Source: Limanda limanda (lineage: Eukaryota; Chordata; Actinopteri; Pleuronectiformes; Pleuronectidae). Taken from it: DNA of 64,000 nt. The notes under the pieces are model-generated. The model had not been told where the DNA came from and ran no database searches. It was given only the letters and a program-made list of their open reading frames with translations. Location: contig NC_083648.1 of the NCBI RefSeq assembly GCF_963576545.1, positions 10,217,739-10,281,738 on the forward strand, written 5' to 3'. The position numbers and the translations under genes are program-made. Below, one piece after another: positions 1 through 12,800 of this stretch (its first letter is position 1; every line of letters starts with the position of its first letter).

Positions 1-1009
1 AGTTGTCAATAACAGCGTGAAAGGTTTTCACCCCGCGACTAGCGCTGGATGTTTCCATGAAATATCCTCCAGATTCAGAGTAATAAACCGCATGCCTGCT
101 CTGTCCCCGAGCAAAAGCGCTGTGTGATCATACACAGGCTTTCTGTCAGGGCAGTAATCATTACCACAACTGCGCGTCTAAAAAAAGATGAAAGACTGCA
201 TCTGGAGCGGCGAGGTGGCCTTTAGCAGGTCTGGTGCACCATTGCGTGCTATCTGCTCCATCTCCTAAAACCTCAAGGTGAGGAGGATGAATAAAAACAC
301 ATGTGACCTGGGAGTGATTTCACACTGCAGAGCCAGGTCAGGTCATTCTCCATCTTCCTTTGTTTCAGGATGGTTCTTTGAACCCAGGGGCCAGAAGCCT
401 GCTAACTCCATCATAAACACGACATGAATCTTTCAAGCCATTGCGGTATTTGGCCAGAACATTTCAATGGTCGATGCACTCGGATTTGTAATGTTAGAAG
501 ATGTTACTATAACCCAGGATGCTGTAAATCAGCACACCTGTGGCTCAAAAATGTCAGTAGAAGTTGTTGTATATCAAAATGCTGCAACATAGAAAAATCC
601 TGACCGTTTCCTTTTGAATTTGTCTCATCTTGCACAAAGCTTAGCAGTTCCTGAAGAATCGGCCTAAGCCACATTAATGTAGACTAATGCAGACTTGATT
701 CTCACTGAGATGAGGAACACACGTCTTCTAATCAAACTGAAATCCTGCAGAACTACATTTAGAGTGTAACAAGTGGTGAAACTGAAAGAATTTGAAAATA
801 TAGTGTTTTCAGGAGCTTGGCTGTGTGTTTCTTAGTCTAATGATGTTTCTGTCCCTCACCTGCTACTTCCACCAGATGTGTTACATTTTTGCAAGGCTGC
901 TGGTGATACTCTGATCAATTCAAACAAATCAAATTTTATTGAACTGGCAAAATATGTTTTTGAATTGTTTAGCAGTCTGTACCTACAAAAATGTACTTTA
1001 TAGGATCAT
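1..1009. other. Noncoding DNA, nothing recognised
   Basis: No exon, RNA gene or clear repeat. A weak 'caattcaaacaaatcaaattttatt' stretch near 917 may be the edge of a teleost repeat. Confidence 0.6.
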
Positions 1010-1110
1010 AATGTTCTGTTAGGACTCCTGCCTCACAGCAAGAAGGTTTCTGGTTTGAATCCAAGTTTGGCTGGAGTCTTTCTGTGCCAAATTCCTGGCA
1101 GTAGCCCGAA
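1010..1110 (+). repeat. Decayed teleost SINE-like repeat tail
   Basis: The segment reads as a worn copy of a very common teleost repeat whose consensus runs 'ctcacagcaagaaggt', then a B-box-like ggttcgaatcc, then a ttt-ctgtg segment. Here the B-box is degenerate (ggtttgaatcc, near 1050). Identified from memory of fish repeats; its family name is not certain. Confidence 0.6.
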
Positions 1111-3639
1111 CAGTAGCACCTAAAACCTGACGTGGCTGTAACTCTTTTCCAGCCACTTGATTGGTTCAGCACGGCACTATTCTCATTATCATTGGCTGTT
1201 CCTGTTGTCTGTCAAAACATGGACGGATTGAGTTATCTACTGCGTTGTAAAGACCATTTCTTATATTTCTGTTGAGGAAAAGTTATTTCCCTAACAATCA
1301 TCTTCATCCTTTTATCGCCCAGGCCGACTGTACAGTGGAAGCCTGGCAGGGAGGGCGGGGCTGACAGCCATCGCAATGTTGGGCCAACTCCTCTTTTATA
1401 TCTCACTTCATCATATCTGATACGACTTGCTTTCGTCTGCTGCATGTGATTGTGTTATCTCTGTGGAACCCTTCCTTTCTCAGCTGGTTGGCAGAGGCCG
1501 GCCTGTAATTGTTTGATGAAAGCCATCCAATTAAGAGGAGACATGTAGGTGCTCATGTGAACGTCTGTGCTCCGACAACCCTGGTGGTCACAGGGGGCCG
1601 CTGCACGGCAGACTCTGACAGTGTGGGGAAGTCTACGTGACCCTTTGAGACACGGCCGTGGCTCAGTATTAATTCCTGTAGTCATTAATGGCCTTTACAC
1701 AAAAGTCTTTCGTATATTGTTTTAATAGAGGAGCGGAGCTGACGTCAGGAGGGAGCAGTGTTCTCTTCTCCAAAGGGAGGGGAGACCAAAAGGTTTCCAT
1801 TGTCTCAAATGAAGTTGGCAGTGAGAGCGGTCTGCTTGGATTCTCCCTGCATGGAGTAATTTGTGAGTATAATATTGATAACCTGCATTCAGCCTCACTT
1901 TGTGTTTGTCTGCTGCAATAAGGAATAATGCCGTATGTAACCGAGGCCAAAGGGGAATAGAATTTCAGCCAGACGTTAAAGTGAATCACAGACTGTGTTG
2001 CATGTGAAGTGTACATTTGCGTGACTTGTTGTTTATTGCCCACATTCAGCTTCGTGACTGTCTTCCGTATTAGTGCCAAGTCTGAGGCCACGTTCCCAAA
2101 ATCTGTCCAAGTTGCTGGTAGAGAAAGTGACTTGTTTTTCTCCCCCAAGATTCCTCTGGTCAATTCCACGTCCACATTACAGTACGTGTTTCAGGACATG
2201 TATGTTATATAAATACAATACTGAACCCAGTGTGTCGCGTAAAGGTTAAGAAACCTTAGAAGACTGCCAGGTTTTGGATTATTCGCCTTCCAGTAAAAGA
2301 TTCTTCTGCTTCCAGTAAAAATATTCTCATTTTTATGGGAATTATTTAATTGGTTTTGAATAACTTTTTATTTGGTGCCAATGTTTTCGCACGGGACACA
2401 ATGGAAATACACAAAGATAAGTAAATGCATATTTTTTTGCCAGTGTTTTGTAGAATCTCCTGCGAATTTGGGAACTACTGAACCAGGATCAGACTTTGTT
2501 TACCTTCGTCTGTTTCCGGGTGCTTCTTGCGTTTGTATCTGCGTGTCGCACCATCACTTTGACTTTCACTGTCTTATCCATTTTGTGGATTCCTTCTCAA
2601 CAGTTTCCCAAACAGTTGAGTAATACAAGACGATGTCCACTAAGATGTCGATCATGGCTTATGTTCCAACAACACAACTAAACCTGATAAATGAAACGAA
2701 TATGAATGTGTTGTTGATAAAGAAAAACACAACCATGCAGCTTTTTAGGGCTAAACAACTGCTTTTTATGCAAGTAACTGATAATTAGCTCAGTCACATC
2801 CGATGCACGGTCGAGATCTGCTCTTACAGATGTGTAGCAGCAAGGAAAATGTGACTATTAAAAGCATTTATTAAAATAGTTTTTACATGCAACTATTTAA
2901 CACTTTTTATGGACGATTCAGATTCAGCTCCATAAACATGGGGGTGAAATGCTGTTCTCCACAGATCAGTTTGCAGGTCACATTTAAAAACAACATAATA
3001 GACACATTATCCATGTAATGTAAAAACATAAAAACAGAGAAATGTTAAAGACTCAGGAGCAGCATTAAAGACTTTGACATTATATCTTGGATGTTTTACT
3101 CCAGATGGTTGTAAATGGATGGAAAATAATCCACACTAACAGTTATTTCCACACTCGTCCGTATATTCCAGAAGAAAAGCAGGTTTGCATTAATAATTCA
3201 TTCAACAGAATATATTTTACACATCTTAGTGGGAGTTTTTTCTTCTTAAAATTTAAAAATAAAACTAGAATTTCTCTGCGGTTTCCATATTGATGTGCTG
3301 GGTCCAACTTGCAGCTCTTTTGGATCCATGTGTTGTATTTGGCACGTTGGCTGAGCACATAAATGTGTTTGGCAGATCCATAATGTAGTTCTGTGACTCA
3401 TTCACATTCAAGTGTTACATGTTAAGTTGGAGGAACTCAGCTGGTTTACAATTTGTCCGAGGTGCCCCTGCCAATTCCTTCTTTCAACTTTATGGCGGTG
3501 CCAATCTAATTTACAGGAAGGACCTCCAAACACTTAGTCAGACTTAAAATCTGATGACATCTCTATCTGTCCTGAGAGGTTTGTTATAATTGCTCTGCAC
3601 TCTCGATGGGAGAGGCTGGGCCACAAGCATTGGAAACCA
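1111..3639. other. Noncoding DNA, no gene supported
   Basis: The longest open frame here is 168 codons on the minus strand (2175-1669). It has no recognisable domain, and one frame of this length is expected by chance in a 64 kb window. Confidence 0.6.
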
Positions 3640-3745
3640 AGTCACTATAAAATAATAGGCTGCAGGTTCGATTCCGATCCGGCCCTTTGCTGCTCGTCTT
3701 CCCCACTCTCTCTCTTTCAGGTTTTAATTCTTTCAGCCCGTCTCT
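3640..3745 (+). repeat. Fragment of a tRNA-derived SINE
   Basis: It contains a perfect RNA polymerase III B box, GGTTCGATTCC, at about 3666, followed by a 'cggccctttgctgc' segment and a CT-rich stretch typical of a teleost tRNA-derived SINE. No clear A box is seen at the expected distance, so it is a fragment. Confidence 0.6.
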
Positions 3746-3984
3746 GTGGACCAGACAGAAATATGTCAGAAATTTTGGGATGATTGCCATTTAACTTGGT
3801 TCAGACACTGTTTCCTAAAGGAGACCTTGTAAAAACGTTGGTGATTCCCTGAATTTCTCTTTAGTTCTATAATTAAAAATGTACTGTTGTACTTTAAAGC
3901 AGATCCATATATTAGCATACTGACACACAAAACCAATGATAATGATCATACATGTAGTAATCTTTGTAACTCCATATTAGGTAA

Positions 3985-4230
3985 CTCTGGCTCAGGAGAT
4001 ACAGCCGGTCGTCCACTAACCAGAATGTCGGTGGTTAGATCCCTGGCTCCTCCATTCAGCATGCCGTGTCTGAGCACTTCAGACATCCTGAAAACCAAAC
4101 TCCTCCTGATGGTTGTGTTGGCAGTGTGTCAATGTGTGATGGAGAGGGAGCAGGACATAGACGCACTCTGTGAATGTGCGTGTGAAGGGTATATGTCAGA
4201 AACGGTTCTTTAAAGCAAGTGTAGAAATGT
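3985..4230 (+). repeat. Decayed tRNA-derived SINE
   Basis: It begins with an A-box-like TGGCTCAGGAG (about 3989), has a degenerate B box in 'ggtggttagatccctggctcctcc' (about 4030), and continues into a 3' portion with 'gtgtgtcaatgtgtgat' and repeated gaatgtg-like words. This order matches a common percomorph SINE. Substitutions in both boxes suggest it is inactive. Confidence 0.65.
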
Positions 4231-6969
4231 GCTTTATAAGCAGATGTGCACAAATGGATATGTTTGCAGCTTTAGAAACGGATAATAACTGTGCACATCT
4301 TTAAACGGAGTCAAGGCTTCTTATCGTTGTCATTCTGACTCTCTCATCAACAGAGCCACATTTATCTGTCTGCATCTACTTGCGGGCTGAGAGATGTGAC
4401 TGTTCCCGAGGATCTCACTGTGACGCTGGTCCCTCAGCTCCAGAGAGCTCCAGAGAGCTGAGGGGCCGTGGTGTGCATCAGCAGAGGAACTTTACCAGCA
4501 TTGGTTTCAGACGTCAGGGTCTCTAAGCCTGGGAGGAGGTGTTCAGACAGCATCAATTAGAGTCCCATCTGAAGAGTGATCATCATTTCAGTGCCACTTT
4601 TACATACTTTCCCACAGCCTGTCCCCTGCCCACTGGGACCACCGATGCTATCTGCTGTTGAGTGTTTACCCAAAATGTTAAAGGAAAAACATCAAGAAGA
4701 ATTAACTAATGTGCACCACTTAAAAAGAAGAAATATGGGACTAGACCACAGTGAAGTAGTCATTTATTATCTGTTAACCATCAGTTGATTTTATATATTT
4801 TTCAGAGTCATAAGAGGTAATGGTTAGATGCCACACAAGTTCATATATTATCTACAAACTAACAAGTGGAGCTAATCCAAACACTGACCCACCCTGTGAT
4901 TGAATATAATTACAGATGGCCTTCAGCGACATCTCATTTACTAGAGCGTAGTTTTCATCAGATTTTGACCGAGTAATATTTAAAAAGAAAAGTGTAAAAA
5001 ACGATTAATCAGAGCATGTGGATAACCTAACTCTTTTCCTCTTTAAAAAAAAAGGAATTACTGTTTTGTTCGTCAACTTCGGCTGACCATTTTGAGGTGA
5101 GGTTGGGTTCAGCGCAGATCAAGAGGTCACATCCTTCAGTATTTGTCAAGTTGATGTACGACTGGCAGCATAATTGAAAGGCAGGACGCTGTCGGACTGG
5201 CGGCACAGGCACTTTACAGAGTGTTGTTTTCTTTGGGCGCATGGTGAATCTTGAACTGCATATTTTTTCTTTTTCCTGTATGGATTTCACATTTGCATGG
5301 AAAAATCTTTCTTGTGTGTTTGGATTTCCATTGTGTGGACAACATAAAGGGCTCTGGGATGGGATGTGGGAAAAGGGAGTGTGCAGTTTGCCTAAGTGCA
5401 TGTTTTGATGTCTGTTCGACAGCGTTGGTCAGCGGCTGATGTCAGTACACACACAAAGTTAACAGCCATCCTCTTTCCTACTCTTAAATTCACTGAGGGA
5501 AACCAGTGAAAGGCTGCTACTGCAGATATCCCACAATAAAAAAATGTGGAACCCGTCCAGTACACACAATGTTCAATCATTATCCGAAAAGCCTGGAGCA
5601 GTTTAAACTGCCGAAAAATTAAACATATGTGGTTGCAATGATATGAAATAGCTTGAAAGCTTAAAATTGATCAGGAATCTCTGTTATGTGGACTCGTAAC
5701 ATGCTTGCCCTTTAATTTGAAAATAAGGGCTGATTTTCATATTTCAGTGGTTGCTTAAACACTGTTTTGAAAGGAAGTATCTCAGTCATATGATTTGTCC
5801 TGACAAATTGTGGTTGTGGACAAATTGGGCAAACAATCACTGTTACTTTCACAGAAGAACTTTTTTTCTTCTTGACGGGAAATCAATGTCTGCTCAGACT
5901 GTATCCGATTTTATCCTCACCACAATTTATTTACATAAAGCTCAGATTTTCCCATGACCAGTGCCACAGACAAATCGAATGCACATACTGGGATTTGATT
6001 TAAAGTGAAATCCACCAATGCCCTTTTTGTTTTTAACATATACACAATTGTCTTCCTCTGTCGTTTCAGTCTTAGCTCAATAATGTAATTAATACAGTTT
6101 GCTATGTCTCTGGCTTCCTGCCTCGGCTGAGAATGAGAAGTACCTGAGCACTTTCTCACCTCATCAAGTCTGCTTCATGACCCTGGGTAAAGCCTTTGAC
6201 AAATGCAGGGTGTTGTTTCCAGATCAAACTTCCTAAAGAGCTGGCACACTTACTCTTCCCATTCTTCTCTGGGTTTCCCTCTCTATTGCTTTTTCCGGCT
6301 TCTTTTCCTTGTTGCACAAGAGTCCTGAGTGTGAGGAGTTTAATAAGTGTACACATTTCCTCTGTAGGAGGAAATAATAAATCCAAACTCACTACTTCAA
6401 TAAACAAAATGTACTACTATCCCTCAACAGCTAATGAGAGAAAAGTGTTTGGCCCATGCGTGTAACAGTGATATGCCAGGTGCTGCTATTCTGTTATTGA
6501 GACAGTCTGGCAAAGACTGTTTCTTGGCTTAAACCAAGGCAGTCATAATTTTACTTGACACTTAGCATGTAAGCGTGAGAGTGTTTTTTTCTGGGTTATA
6601 ATAGGAGCTGACCTTGCGATCATCAATCTGGCGTCACGCTCCTCGTTGGAGCGTGAGGTAAAGAAATGTGGAGCTTGAAGCAAACGTCACAGGACCAATT
6701 GTTCCTGCTCATCTGTGTACGCCATCACTCACCTGCAGCCACAGCTGTGCAGGAGCGAGTCAGGTTGAACCTGACGACACAGAAAGTATGAGCCTGTTGG
6801 CATGAGGGATTGAAATACCTTTCATGTCCCTGTGACTGGTGTCACCTCCACAGGCTAGATACAGCTATTCTGGTTCTTGTTACACATGCAGGTGTCTGAG
6901 CGATTAAACTTCGAACCTCTAAGAAAAGTAAGACGGACTACAGAAGGCAACAAGGATGATGAGACAGAC
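4231..6969. other. Noncoding DNA
   Basis: Apart from the inverted repeat at 4.43 kb nothing is recognised. Open frames are short and overlap one another on both strands. Confidence 0.6.
4428..4467. repeat. GC-rich inverted repeat (hairpin)
   Basis: CCCTCAGCTC at 4431-4440 pairs with GAGCTGAGGG at 4455-4464, and the arms extend to 13 bp with one mismatch. The 14 nt loop is part of a tandem duplication of CAGAGAGCT. Confidence 0.75.
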
Positions 6970-7030
6970 CATACATCCATTATATATACCTCTTGTCTTT
7001 TTGAGGGTCAAGGGGGGAGCTGGAGCATTA
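6970..7030 (+). repeat. Small fragment of a common teleost interspersed repeat
   Basis: The 'catccattatatatacctcttgtc...gagggtcaaggggggagctggag' pattern is a degenerate match to the start of the repeat seen more fully at 12341-12530 (catccat ... gcttatcc ... gagggtc ... ggctggagcc). Confidence 0.5.
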
Positions 7031-7149
7031 TTTTGTATATTAACTGAAATAATGTGATTGTGTTAGCCCTAACCCCATGACAGCAGCATTGTAATACTTT
7101 AAATAATGTGGTAATCAAAGTGGAACTATTTGTATTACTTTATATACTT

Positions 7150-7300
7150 TTTCTTATTACCTCCACCAAGGAGGTTATGTTGTCACTCGTCTTTTTTTTT
7201 TGTTAGCAGGATTAAGCAAAATCTGTGAAAACAATTTCCACAAAATTTGGTGCAAGGCTGGAACATGGTTCACATGTGTTGGGCCTTGTTTGAGGTATGC
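7150..7300 (+). repeat. Interspersed repeat copy ('ttacctccaccaaggaggttatg' family)
   Basis: It starts with the self-complementary CCTCCACCAAGGAGG and continues with 'ttagcaggattaagcaaaatc' and 'atttccacaaaatttggtgcaagg'. A second diverged copy of the right half occurs at 12705-12800. This family is common in fish genomes and looks like a nonautonomous element; class unknown to me. Confidence 0.65.
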
Positions 7301-10300
7301 ACTCTACTCAGTACAATTCTAGTTATTTAAAATGGATCAGGGTAACAAGTAACTGCAATTGTAAGATAATTGTGTCGGAGAAAATTATATATAATTTTAC
7401 TGTGAAATTTTTGGATGGAATGAAGCAAAGTAGCATAAAATGAAATTAGAGGTGCCTTCAAATTATGCTTAAGCACAGTGCTTGAGCAAATATAGTTTAC
7501 TGTTCACTTTCCACTGCTGCAGCTGTTATTAAGTCGCACTGTAACCAGGTGAAAGTCACAACAAATAGACAAATCAAAAGCTCGCTCGTCTCAGTTTTCC
7601 CTGATCTTGCCCCTTTTCATCATGTGCAGAGTCAGCAACTGAGTGTAATCCTCAAGGATTCTGCAGCAGGATGAATATTATTTCAAAACCAGGTCTTGAA
7701 CCTGCTTCTCCACTTAAAAGGCAGATGTCCCCCAGCTCGTTCTGCAAGCGTCTGACCGACATTAGCTGCCGCAGCAGCGGTGACACAGCCACGGAAAGAG
7801 AATCCCTGACCCAAGTGCAAAAGACAATAAAAGATATGACATGGGAACGTCTCAACTGTCTGGTTCTCCAACACTAAACACCATGAGTCAGATCAGTGAG
7901 GGGATCCCCACTTCCAACTTATTGGCTTAGTTAAGGGGAACTGCCTCTCATCCTGTTTGTCTTTTTCTTATCCTCCAGTCGACCACAACCAGGGATCCCC
8001 AGGCTTCTTCAAAGTGGAAAATGAAGGTCCTATGTCATTTGTCGGGAAAACGACTGAAAGTTTCTCGGCCTGAAGGAAAGGAGTTTCCACAAATGTAACC
8101 TGACATGGAAGGCTCTGTTTCAAGTCGGAACAAAACTGGGGGGAGAAGGTCACTCCTGAGGTGCTGACTCATTACAAAACAGTCGAATGAGCTGTACATA
8201 GATTGCATAAACCCTCTCTCCTCCAAGTCAGTGGACGGAACTTTAACCCCCCCCCCCCCCCGAAAAAGTCCAGTATAAGTTACGTACATTTATCTCAAAG
8301 ATGCTCTCTGTGATTTGTGGTACTTCTTATGTCACTGGTGTACGCACAAGATAAAACATTTTTTTGGTTACTTTAGTTTTAGTTATTTTTGATAATGAGG
8401 TGTAAACAAGTGAAGTTGATCATCTTTGACTGCAGGAGATAGGGACTTTAGTCATATGTATTCAATCATATGCTCAAAGAATGACAGAAGAAGTTGTGTA
8501 AAGAATATAAAATGAGCGCTTGAGAGAGAAGATCAGACCCTACCCTATCTTCACACCTCTGAAGCAAACCACTCTCATGCTCTTTGCTTTGGAAAGTTAC
8601 AAAATATATTGGACACAGCTCCTCCTGATTTCTATGCTGTTTGGGGAGACTCTGACATGGTTAGGTAATCCAAAACACACATTGTTGTAGGCACACTTTA
8701 ATATCATCGCCTTGGTGAATTTTGTTAATGGAAAATACAGTCGTCTGACCCACTGGTGAGTTCTTCCTGTTTTCTTATCACCTATCAGACTAATCTCCAT
8801 CTGAGCCCTGAACTCAGGATCTTTCTTTGTTATTTGGAAAGTCTTCCTTTCCTCCAATCTCCTCATCATCTATTTGCATTGGACTCTGCCGCTGTCTGTA
8901 GATATTGGCCAAATATAAACACGGCTTTCATCATACCAGGGGGTCAGTTCAACGGTCAGGTCACAGGGGTGGACACAAACATCCCACCCCTCAAGCCTAA
9001 TTCTCCTGCCGCTTTCTCTTCCAAGACCCATATAAATCCCACACCCAGCAGCCTCCCACAGTCCAACACTGTGTGATGCAGGAGCACAAAAAAAGGAACT
9101 AGAGCTGCCTGACCGGTGGGGTTCTTTCCTTTGTCTAATCGAGGTTGGCATTCCTTCTCCTGGCCTGGACCTGCTCTGTGCTGCAAGGGTGCAGCTCCAT
9201 CGGCTTAGGCCACTGGTAGCACCTGTCTCCTCTCCTGCGCCAAACCGAGAAGACTGCCCTGCTAGCTTTGATCCCTGCACTAATTATTTTCAAAGCAGCC
9301 AGGATTTATATCACACTCATGCAGGCGCCAGTGGCACTCCAGCTCACCCAGGAAGCAGCTTTTCTGGCTTTTCTCTCTTGCTAGGTCGGCATAGATTGTC
9401 ACCATGGACGTGAGCAGTGCTCAGGCCACGAAAGCACCTTGCCAGCTGGTTGGATTTGGATGATTTCCAGATTATCACTAACACCTTCCATTACTTAAAA
9501 AAAAAGAAATCTCATCAGAATAATAACCCCCAAAAAGTGTCAGATGGAGTCTTTATTCTTTTGTCGCATTTGTCATTGTGTCACATATTTCCTCAAATTT
9601 ATTCTGGACTAGTTATTGTTGTTTAATTTTTGTAATCTTAAATCACAACACCATTTCTAATGCTTGTTCCTCATTGAGCCGGTAGAGGAAACAAATTAAG
9701 TTTCGGGTACATGGGTTTGCAACATGTCCTTTTATAACTATCCGCTGAGTCACTATGGAATCAAATCTGTTTCCGTTCTATTGGCAGGTGCCCAGATTGC
9801 TCCGAGGCTGATGTCACATCCAGGGTGTGAGGCCTGCTCATTTTCAAATTCAGCCGACTGTAAAGTCCACAGGAACTAAAACTGTGACCTTCTTAATACA
9901 GTAGCCTATTCTCTCCTCTCTTTGTTTTGTGCTGAAGTCAATTTGGATCATTAATTTTACAGGCTTCCCAATGCTCTTTGTATCCTTTGATGTTTTCAGA
10001 TATCCTGCACTTAACATTCCCCTTGTACTTCTCATCACTCTCGGGCGTAAGTGATAAATAAGTTATACTGCATGCGACACGCTGAGGAAAATAAGGATGA
10101 GTTATTTGTTTTTGCCATTTCACAGGAGGGCAGAGATAACCTGTTAATTTAACGATTTTGGTTGAGGTATGAGGTTCAACGCGGTCGGATCAATGTACCC
10201 TTGACTTCTTGCATCACACATGCAGCCTCACCTGTAGAATATAGTAATCCAATCAATATTGGTTCTGCTGTTGATGGTATCCCCTCACTCTGTGGCAAAC

Positions 10301-12340
10301 AAATCATGATAACCACAAAGTTTCAAATAGGAACTGGATACATGAATAACTTTAAATACATTTAAATTCAACCTGAATTTTGAAATGTAACTCAATAATG
10401 CAGCAATAAGTTTTGAATCTGTGAGCCAGCGATTTCCATGATTAACACCAACAGCTTTGGAGAACTTGTAGTCCATTGTTTTCAAATTTAGTGACCAACA
10501 TTGTTTTCCACTCAAATAGGGAAAACAGCAAGCCAGGCTCTTTTGCACTGACTCCTGGGCCTGATTCTCAGCAAGGCCTAGTTTGAACATTCCTTATTGT
10601 TATTGTTGTGTTTTAAACCTTTGTCTGATTCTGTGTACTGTGTTCAGCACCGTTGGGTCCAGCCCCAAAATCTGTCCCAAGTTATACAAGGGGATCTTAC
10701 TAGCTTTAGTCAGCCAATGGGAGAAGTTTTCATGATGTCAAATAAGTAGTTCTGTTATACTTTTGACCAAATGACTTAAAGTCCAAATAAACACCACAAA
10801 AATAGATTGATTTCCCAACATATATTGATTTTCATTTAAGTGTGACTATAGTAAAGTAAAAAGAGTAAAGCTATTATTACCACTGTTATCTAGTAGACAG
10901 AACTCTCAAGTGATAAAAGTCTGATAAAAGTTTTCTCCTTCATTTTACTCAATGTTATGAAATGTTTACTTAACCTGTCAGGTCCATAAAGACATGTTTG
11001 TCTCTAAATGACCAACTGGCAGGGGTGCTGTTGCTCTTTATTGCATCCAGGTAAAAAGCCTAAAAGTTACTCCCTCTGCGTCCCCGAGGAATCCTAGAAA
11101 AAACAAACCACCATGTTTGACCTTTGCAGAGACTCTTGTAGCAACAGGCTCCCCTTACAACTCATATCAGCTTCCATTGAAGTGCAAACAAAGGCTCGTA
11201 ATAGTAACCAAATTGACAAGCAGGGCTGAGGTCTGGCATAGGCAGGGGAACATTATGAACACGGGGCAGGACCAGACTACATTTAGACACTTATTGTGAC
11301 CAAAAGCAATAAATAACAGTTTAAAGAGGGTTTCAATGTCCAGTGTTTGTAGACAAGTGGTCAATAAAAAGCGTAATTTCAATCATTAAATGTTCATCAT
11401 CAAAAGTCGATATTTCCAGCCTATATCTACAGTGACACTGGAGAGGATGGTACTGCCAGGGGAGAAGCCCATTACAACTATTATTGTATTAAATATTAAG
11501 ACTTAGCCACATTAAGCTGATTTGGGTACTTTACTCTGCTGGTCTGCCGTGAACACTTGAGTCTAAATCTGCTTAATTTTTGCTGTGCCACTCCGCGCGT
11601 GTTTTGCATTCTACAGAGATAATAAAAATGCCTGATTTTGCAGTTATATCACCATAGTTTTTGTTATATTTAATAAACCATTTGTGGATGATGTGCGGCT
11701 TCTACCTCCTTTTTTTAGTTAATGTGGTGTTTCTGAAGCCTTTGAGGACACAGAAGGCTGCTGTCATCAGCTGGGAAACTCTCAGCAGATCTGTAATGAT
11801 TGATTTGGGAAGCAAAGACCTTAGAAATCCTGGCATCTGTGAATTACGGGCAAGCAAGTATCCAATACCAGGTTATTGCGGCAAGACAGCGGAGATGTTG
11901 TGGTCCAAGGCTCGGCTAATTTCTCCGGGTGAAGGGCAGTGATCCCTGTGGTTGACTGAAAGAACAATTACTGGAAGAGCAAAAGAGGCTTCAAGACTGA
12001 ACATGATGAGGATTATAAAGAGCTGAAATAGAGATGTTTGTTTTTCCACTAAACGCTTCGCTTCGCTTTAGATGTTCGACATTTTTGTGGATCTCAATCA
12101 GAAAAGGGGATGCAGACGAAAAGACTGTGGTTCCCGTTTGATCACTGGTCTCAAGGTGCTGTTCTGACCACACTGCAAAACAGAAAAATTCTGCTATGAT
12201 AATTAACCCAAATAGGCGTTTTTCATACCATAAACTGAACAATTTGTGAGGAAAAAATATCAATGACCATTCCATTAAACTGGCATCTCTGTGATGCTGT
12301 GCTTTGGTGCAGATGTGTTTTGGGTTAAATGCTAACATCC
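7301..12340. other. Noncoding DNA
   Basis: No exon or RNA gene is recognised; a poly-C run lies at 8247. Open frames up to 136 codons near 9.0 kb show no family signature. Confidence 0.6.
8247..8261. repeat. Poly-C run
   Basis: Fifteen consecutive C bases. Its length is likely to vary between reads and individuals. Confidence 0.9.
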
Positions 12341-12530
12341 ATCATTGATACTGCTTATCCTGTGAGGGTCACTAGGAAGGCTGGAGCCAATCCCAGAAGG
12401 CGGGGTACAGTCTGGATAGGCCAGTCTGCTTCAGCACTGACATAGAGAGACAAACAACCTTTCATATGCACGCTATGGGAAAGTTATTCTCTCCAATTAA
12501 CATTAGATGCATATCCATGAACTCTGGGAG
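12341..12530 (+). repeat. Diverged copy of an abundant teleost interspersed repeat
   Basis: The ordered words 'catccatcattgatactgcttatcc', 'gagggtcac', 'ggctggagccaatccca', 'aggcggggtacag', 'agagacaaacaacc' and 'tgggaggat' follow the consensus of a very common fish repeat. Deletions relative to that pattern show it is old. Confidence 0.7.
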
Positions 12531-12699
12531 GATTCCCATGCAGATGATAATGCTTGTATGCAGATATTTGATATTTAAAATGTTAATCATATTTATTATC
12601 ACCGTTTATTTTGTTAGCATGCGAAGAGTTTCTCATTAGTAGTAATATAATAATAAACACAAAGTACAGCTGAGGGAGTGAGATAATTTGTCTTATTTG

Positions 12700-12800
12700 T
12701 TTTTCAAGGAGGATTACGCAAAATCAGATAAACAGATTTCCACGAAATTTGGTGAAAGATGGGATATGGTCCGAGAAAGAACATATAGGACTTTGGCACA
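12700..12800 (+). repeat. Second copy of the 'ggattacgcaaaatc' repeat family
   Basis: It shares 'aggattacgcaaaatc', 'atttccacgaaatttggtg' and the following AG-rich tract with the element at 7150-7300. The left palindromic end is missing or unrecognisable. Confidence 0.65.

Noticed and set aside
1669..2175. 168-codon minus-strand open frame
   Set aside because: No recognisable domain or splice context, and about one such frame is expected by chance in this much DNA. A protein search with a hit would revive it.
8870..9280. 136-codon minus-strand frame
   Set aside because: Low-complexity, with no family motif, overlapped by other frames on both strands.
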